Assembly (NCBI GenBank): GCA_964394835.1
Contig: CAYMZA010000001.1
Span: 1-58,476 of the forward strand
Length of the DNA: 58,476 bases
Direction of reading: 5' to 3'
Source of the DNA: UM-FILTER-36-13 sp964394835
GTDB taxonomy: Bacteria; Patescibacteriota; Patescibacteriia; UBA1558; GWA2-36-10
Shown: piece after piece, positions 54,813 to 58,476 of the stretch
Numbering within the stretch: the first letter of the stretch is position 1
Layout of the letters: every line of letters begins with the position of its first letter
Program-made: the position numbers and the translations under genes
The notes under the pieces: generated by a model
Database searches by the model: none
Seen by the model: the letters and a program-made list of their open reading frames with translations, nothing else
Told to the model about the DNA's origin: nothing

Positions 54813-54822
54813 TTTTTGTGTT

Positions 54823-55173
54823 ATGTTAGCAAAACCAAATAGACTAACAAAAGATAAGGAAATTAAAGACCTTATAAAAACAGGAAAAAGTCTTTTTTTG
54901 CCCGCTTTTGTTATAAAATATAAACACAATAATTTAAATAACATTAAAATTGGGATTATTGTTTCTACAAAGGTTGATAAAAGAGCTGTGGTGCGCAACA
55001 AGATAAAAAGACAAATAAGGGCTATAATTAGAAAAAACATTAGTGATATTGAGCATGGGCACAGCTTGTTAATTATAGTTAAAAAACAAGCACTGGGCTT
55101 AGAATATAAAAAAATAGAAAAAACGCTTGTTACTGGGTTAGTTAAAATTAATATTTTAAATAATAATATATAA
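54823..55173 (+). CDS. rnpA: Ribonuclease P protein component
   Basis: This 116-residue protein starts at the ATG at 54823 (MLAKPNRLTKDKEIK). An earlier in-frame TTG would overlap rpmH and adds nothing conserved. KRAVVRNKIKRQIRAIIR carries the RNR signature that contacts the catalytic RNA. The protein helps RNase P RNA mature tRNA 5' ends. The RNase P RNA gene itself was not seen. The stop overlaps the yidD start by one base. Confidence 0.93.
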   Translation: MLAKPNRLTKDKEIKDLIKTGKSLFLPAFVIKYKHNNLNNIKIGIIVSTKVDKRAVVRNKIKRQIRAIIRKNISDIEHGHSLLIIVKKQALGLEYKKIEKTLVTGLVKINILNNNI

Positions 55174-55409
55174 TGATAAAAACGGGTTTATTAAAAATAA
55201 TACGTTTTTATCAAAAAACACTTTCTCCTGATAAAGGGTGGTTTAGATACTATTTTCCTCATGGTTACTGTCGTTTTTATCCTCATTGTTCAGAGTATTC
55301 TTATCAAGCAATTGAAAAATTTGGTGTTATAAAAGGAATAATTAAGTCTTTTTGGCGAATAATACGCTGCAACCCGTTTTCTAAAGGAGGAAATGATCCA
55401 ATTAATTAA
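55173..55409 (+). CDS. yidD: Membrane protein insertion efficiency factor YidD
   Basis: This 78-residue protein has the YidD pattern: IRFYQKTLSPDKG, CRFYPHCSEYSYQAIEKFG and a final RCNPFSKGG. It assists YidC-dependent insertion of membrane proteins. It starts on the last base of rnpA and lies 11 bases before yidC. Confidence 0.95.
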   Translation: MIKTGLLKIIRFYQKTLSPDKGWFRYYFPHGYCRFYPHCSEYSYQAIEKFGVIKGIIKSFWRIIRCNPFSKGGNDPIN

Positions 55410-55420
55410 TAAACAACAAT

Positions 55421-56128
55421 ATGGCAATATTTTTTACTTTATTTTATCAACCGATTTTTAATCTTTTAGTATTTTTGTATAATAATGTTCCTAATAATGA
55501 TTTAGGAATAGCTATTATAGTACTTACGCTTATTATTAGGCTTTTACTTTATCCTTTGTCTAAAAAGTCTATTAAATCTCAAAAAGACCTACAGAATATT
55601 CAACCAGAAATAGACAAACTTAAAGAAGAATATAAAGACGATAAAGAAAAAATGGGCCCAGAATTAATGTCTTTATATAAAAAACATAAGATTAACCCTT
55701 TCTCTTCTTGTTTTCCAATGTTAATCCAACTTCCCTTTTTTATAGCTATTTATAGGGTATTTTTTGATGGTTTAACAAAAGAGGGAAGTATGAGTGCTCT
55801 TTATTCTTTTGTAGCTAATCCAGGAACATTAAACCCAATTGCGTTTGGATTTTTAGATTTATCTGAAAAAAGCATTGTTGTGGCTTTATTGGCTGGTGCA
55901 GGACAGTTTTGGCAATCAAAAATGATGATGGCAAAAAAACAAAAAGGGTCTGCTGGAATGATGGGAAGACAAATGATGTATTTTATGCCAATCATAACTA
56001 TAGTAATCGGAGCTAATTTCCCAGCGGGGTTAACATTTTATTGGCTTTTAACAACATTATTTTCTGTTGCTCAACAATATTTTGTTCTGGGAAAGAAAAA
56101 AACAACCGTAGAGGTTGTTGAAAAATAA
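55421..56128 (+). CDS. yidC: Membrane protein insertase YidC (short form)
   Basis: This 235-residue protein is of the Oxa1-like short type without a large external domain. LGIAIIVLTLIIRLLLYPL carries the conserved Arg in the hydrophilic groove. KHKINPFSSCFPMLIQLPFFIAIYR is the family's central hallmark, and ANFPAGLTFYWLLTTLFSVAQQ follows near the C-terminus. It integrates membrane proteins, alone or with Sec. Confidence 0.96.
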   Translation: MAIFFTLFYQPIFNLLVFLYNNVPNNDLGIAIIVLTLIIRLLLYPLSKKSIKSQKDLQNIQPEIDKLKEEYKDDKEKMGPELMSLYKKHKINPFSSCFPMLIQLPFFIAIYRVFFDGLTKEGSMSALYSFVANPGTLNPIAFGFLDLSEKSIVVALLAGAGQFWQSKMMMAKKQKGSAGMMGRQMMYFMPIITIVIGANFPAGLTFYWLLTTLFSVAQQYFVLGKKKTTVEVVEK

Positions 56129-56142
56129 ACTAATAAAACTAT

Positions 56143-56889
56143 TTAATTAAAGAATCTATCAGGCCCAACAATTACCTTTAGTCTTTGTGGTGTGACAGTA
56201 ATTTTGGCAGGAGTTTTCATAATTATATGCTTGTCAGTAATAATAGGCACTTGATCTTCTTGGTTGCTGGTTATTTTAATTTCATTAAACGGTAGCGTAG
56301 TACCAGATAGGCTTTTTTTGCCTAATAAGCTTGTTTTTACAGGGGTTATAACAAGGTCTAGAACACCATCAACGGGGTTGATACTATTTGAAATATTTTG
56401 ATTATTAGGAAAATTATATAAAGCAATATGGTTATTTTCCGTTGTTGGTTGTATTTTAAAGTTATTATATTGAATAGTAACATCTCCGTTTATAATTTCA
56501 GCAGTGTTAATAAAATAATGATTATTAATTTTACCTAAGTCTATCTTTTTAATTATTCTAGAAGCTAAAACCTCACAAGCTAAAACTTTTGGTGGTATGC
56601 CAAGAACCTCTGCTATATTATTATTATCAACAGGAATAAGGCCCAAGACCACATCAAGATCTGCCACTACATTTATAACCTTAGAAAAGGTTTGATTGTC
56701 ACCAACAACAACAACGGTTTCTACACCATCTTTTACAGCGTCAGATATCAATTCTTTCATATTTTTTAGAATAGACAACTTAGCTACTCTACCCTTTATT
56801 CCCAGATCAGTTATTCTTTGTTCTATTTTTATAAGTAAGCCGCTGTATTTTTTATCGTTTAAAAATGAATCGTAAACGTATAAATACAT
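56143..56889 (-). CDS. Degenerate diacylglycerol-kinase-fold protein
   Basis: The protein has 248 residues with the outline of the DAGK/NAD-kinase superfamily. VETVVVVGDNQTFSKVINVVAD sits where kinases have the GGDGT motif, and LGLIPVDNNNIAEVLGIP sits where they have the P-x-GTxND segment followed by LGIP. The catalytic glycines and Thr are changed (GDNQT, VDNNN). The second, beta-sandwich domain appears present. It may bind lipid or nucleotide without kinase activity, or use different chemistry. It pairs with a bactofilin gene upstream (2-base gap). Confidence 0.6.
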   Translation of the reverse strand: MYLYVYDSFLNDKKYSGLLIKIEQRITDLGIKGRVAKLSILKNMKELISDAVKDGVETVVVVGDNQTFSKVINVVADLDVVLGLIPVDNNNIAEVLGIPPKVLACEVLASRIIKKIDLGKINNHYFINTAEIINGDVTIQYNNFKIQPTTENNHIALYNFPNNQNISNSINPVDGVLDLVITPVKTSLLGKKSLSGTTLPFNEIKITSNQEDQVPIITDKHIIMKTPAKITVTPQRLKVIVGPDRFFN

Positions 56890-56891
56890 AA

Positions 56892-57305
56892 TTATTTTTC
56901 TTCTTTAGGCTCTTCTTTTGTCCTTTCTTCTTTAGGCTCTTCTTTCGTTATTATTTGTTCAATAGGCATTGTAATTTGACCATTTATTAAAGCGCCTGTT
57001 TCAATAGATATAATTTGTGCTTTAATATCACCTAAGATTACCGCAGCACTTGTTATTTCTAATTTGCCCTTAATATAGACGTTGCCCTTTATTTTGCCCG
57101 ATATAAAGGCATTATTAGCTTTAATTCCAGCCTCAACTATAGCCTCAGGACCTATTTTAAGGTTCTTTTTTGTTTGTAGGCTACCAATTAATGTACCTTC
57201 GACAATAAGGTCTCCGTCTCCTTTAAAATTTCCTTCAACTCTTACGGACGGGCCAATGATAGTTTCTATTGTTTTGTGCTGCTTTGCTTCTTTTTTGTTA
57301 AACAT
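56892..57305 (-). CDS. Bactofilin
   Basis: This 137-residue protein has the bactofilin (DUF583) core of short beta-helix repeats: IGPSVRVEGNFKGDGDLIVEGTLIG, then LKIGPEAIVEAGIKANNAFISGKIKGNVYIKG and VILGDIKAQIISIETGALINGQI. Flexible ends flank the core, and the C-terminus is a Glu/Lys-rich tail with a repeated KEEPKEER-like unit. Bactofilins polymerise without nucleotide and organise envelope growth. Confidence 0.93.
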   Translation of the reverse strand: MFNKKEAKQHKTIETIIGPSVRVEGNFKGDGDLIVEGTLIGSLQTKKNLKIGPEAIVEAGIKANNAFISGKIKGNVYIKGKLEITSAAVILGDIKAQIISIETGALINGQITMPIEQIITKEEPKEERTKEEPKEEK

Positions 57306-57648
57306 ATGGTTATATAATTATTATTTAGTTATATTTCTTTTAACTAAGTAAATATTAATGTAAAGAGATAAAAAAGTCAAAGGTAATAAGTGTGGACTTT
57401 TATTTTTTATTGTATTATATTATACATAGTGATAAAAATTAAAGAGGTAAAGATTTTCAGGTAATTTATATTATAAAAACATCATCTTTGCTATAGGTAT
57501 TATTTTGTGTACTTTTCTTGTAAAACAGCATTTTAAAATAGTGTAAAAAGCTTAAAAATATTACCTTAATTTTTTCATTTTACGACACTAAAGATAGTTA
57601 AAGGTTGGTAAAAGAAGAACAAAAAACCGCTATTTTTAGGGGTTCCCA
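57306..57648. other. Intergenic region between bactofilin and tRNA-Arg
   Basis: These 343 bases are very AT-rich and hold no gene that I can support on either strand. A small imperfect hairpin precedes the tRNA. The promoters of the bactofilin gene (-) and of the tRNA (+) should be here, but no convincing -35/-10 pair was found. Confidence 0.5.
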
Positions 57649-57723
57649 GATCCTATAGTTTAATGGACAAAACAAGAGCCTCCTAAGCTCTAGATCTAGG
57701 TTCAATTCCTAGTAGGATCACCA
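57649..57723 (+). tRNA. tRNA-Arg (anticodon CCT), with encoded CCA
   Basis: A full cloverleaf is seen. The acceptor stem is GATCCTA/TAGGATC. The D-stem is GTTT/AAAC. The anticodon stem AGAGC/GCTCT has loop CTCCTAA and anticodon CCT at 57682-57684. A 4-base variable loop and T-stem CTAGG/CCTAG with loop TTCAATT follow. The discriminator A is followed by CCA at 57721-57723. It reads AGG codons, which are used in this AT-rich genome. Confidence 0.95.
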
Positions 57724-57757
57724 CCTTTGTTTAATAAGTTTACTATTGTTATTATTG

Positions 57758-57766
57758 TGGTATAAT
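57758..57766 (+). promoter_or_regulatory. Extended -10 promoter before 57773
   Basis: TGGTATAAT, identical in nine bases to the galU and glgA-1 elements, ends six bases before an ATG. Confidence 0.6.
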
Positions 57767-57772
57767 ATATTT

Positions 57773-57856
57773 ATGAAGAGTTTAAGTGAAGCAAGCTCGA
57801 GATTTAAAAAAATAAGTTTTATAACTAGGTCTAATTTTAGGCCGTTTTTTAATTAA
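57773..57856 (+). CDS. Possible 27-residue leader peptide
   Basis: An ATG six bases after the extended -10 opens a 27-codon frame ending at 57856, seven bases before the next gene's ATG. The peptide would be basic and Ser/Phe-rich (MKSLSEASSRFKK...). It may be a leaderless leader peptide that couples translation to the CNNM-type gene, or simply the untranslated leader of that gene. Confidence 0.3.
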   Translation: MKSLSEASSRFKKISFITRSNFRPFFN

Positions 57857-57863
57857 TAAAATT

Positions 57864-58476
57864 ATGGGTTATTTTATTTTATTTGTTTTAATGCTTTTTT
57901 CAGCTTGGTTTTCTGGTATGGAGATAGCTTTGTTTTCTTTGTCTCCTGCTAAGATTAGGGCATTAACACTAATTAAAGGTAAAAAAGCAGTAATTTTACA
58001 AAGAATACTGGGTAATAAGCATAAACTGTTAGTTACTATTCTTTTAGGGAATAACCTAGTAAATGTAGCTGCTGCAAGTTTAGCAACTGTTTTGGCAATT
58101 GATATTTTTGGGTCAAGTGGTGTTGGTATAGCTACCGGTATTATGACTTTTATAATACTATTATTTGGAGAAATTTATCCAAAAGCGTATTTTCATGTAA
58201 ATGCAGAAAAATTGGCACTTTTTTTTGCACCACTTGTATATTTTGTACAAATACTATTTTTCCCTTTAATTATATTTTTAGAAAAAATATTGAAATTCTT
58301 GATTAAGAATAAAAAAGTAGAACCCATTTCAGAAAAAGAATTTAAAGCATTTAGTCGTTTAGCAGTAGAAAAAGGTGTTTTTGATTTTGAAAAACACGAA
58401 ATGATAATGAATGTATTAAAATTTAATGATATAGATGTTAAAAGTATAATGACACCAAGATATAAAATTAGTGTAT
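57864..58476 (+). CDS. CNNM/CorC-type membrane protein (hemolysin C family), partial
   Basis: At least 204 residues are visible and the gene runs off the window. The N-terminal DUF21 domain has the expected helices, with FSGMEIALFSLSPAKIRAL near residue 16, LLGNNLVNVAAASLATVLA and FGEIYPKAYF. The visible part ends at DIDVKSIMTPR, just before the CBS domains of this family. Members are linked to magnesium/cobalt or sodium transport. The ATG at 57864 is the first good start in frame. Confidence 0.9.
   Translation, partial: MGYFILFVLMLFSAWFSGMEIALFSLSPAKIRALTLIKGKKAVILQRILGNKHKLLVTILLGNNLVNVAAASLATVLAIDIFGSSGVGIATGIMTFIILLFGEIYPKAYFHVNAEKLALFFAPLVYFVQILFFPLIIFLEKILKFLIKNKKVEPISEKEFKAFSRLAVEKGVFDFEKHEMIMNVLKFNDIDVKSIMTPRYKISV

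Overview
The window is a chromosomal, very AT-rich segment of a bacterium, with genes packed tightly and often overlapping by 1-26 bases. It most likely comes from a member of the Candidate Phyla Radiation (Patescibacteria), probably Parcubacteria-like. That placement is an inference from several traits: very low GC; tandem small 'T4SS pilin'-type membrane proteins; a Mur ligase without its usual N-terminal domain; weak or absent Shine-Dalgarno sequences; and many large envelope proteins of uncharacterised families. No rRNA, CRISPR array, transposase or phage gene was seen. One tRNA gene, tRNA-Arg(CCT), is present.

Layout. 27-4016 (+): a zinc-ribbon-like protein, polA and holA, closed by a terminator. 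4063-9004 (mostly -): rpsT, a small hypothetical (+), then the unit PBP1A > glycosyltransferase > truB, where truB appears to start at a near-cognate codon. 9067-10275 (+): tyrS. 10268-18230 (-): galT-like, glgA-1, a P-loop kinase, an APH-fold kinase, a GH57 enzyme, glgA-2, ruvC and yebC; this is an alpha-glucan cluster next to recombination genes. 18487-23219 (+): an STT3-like GT-C membrane protein, then a 77-residue membrane protein, a methyltransferase and a sulfatase-fold membrane protein. 23234-25117 (-): a DUF2079 protein. 25241-25906 (+): a GC-richer lipoprotein that looks foreign. 25958-29863 (-): galU, an orphan solute-binding lipoprotein and four pilin-like paralogues, two of which share a 180-bp identical tract. 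29901-34308 (-): surface polysaccharide genes (flippase, O-antigen ligase/polymerase, CapA, DUF6498-like). 34400-38327 (-): ftsK, a RodZ-like protein and recA. 38445-45756 (-): rpoB and rpoC behind an unusual structured leader. 46121-49718 (-): ruvA, a FemAB-like transferase, a sugar nucleotidyltransferase and a Mur ligase. 49845-49946 (+): a GC-rich short ORF or structured RNA. 50037-51507 (+): a U32 protein and a ferredoxin. 51733-54468 (-): dnaA and dnaN. 54672-56128 (+): rpmH, rnpA, yidD and yidC. 56143-57305 (-): a degenerate lipid-kinase-fold protein and a bactofilin. 57649 onward (+): the tRNA and a CNNM/CorC-type membrane protein cut by the window edge.

Replication context. The rpmH/dnaA divergence with dnaN downstream is the classic bacterial oriC neighbourhood. 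Genes to its left run mostly on - and those just to its right on +, so the origin probably lies in one of the two intergenic regions flanking dnaA. The only perfect DnaA box I noticed, TTATCCACA, is about 7 kb away, upstream of rpoBC.

Expression logic. Many genes start only 6-9 bases downstream of an extended -10 (TGnTATAAT-like), which suggests leaderless or nearly leaderless mRNAs. Two GC-rich, foreign-looking units (25163-25945 and 49769-49970) instead carry a -35/-10 promoter with a shared leader motif (TGTTCGTTA) and a strong AAGGAG ribosome site. These two units, the pilin duplication and the 77-residue/methyltransferase/sulfatase module are the least explained parts of the window.
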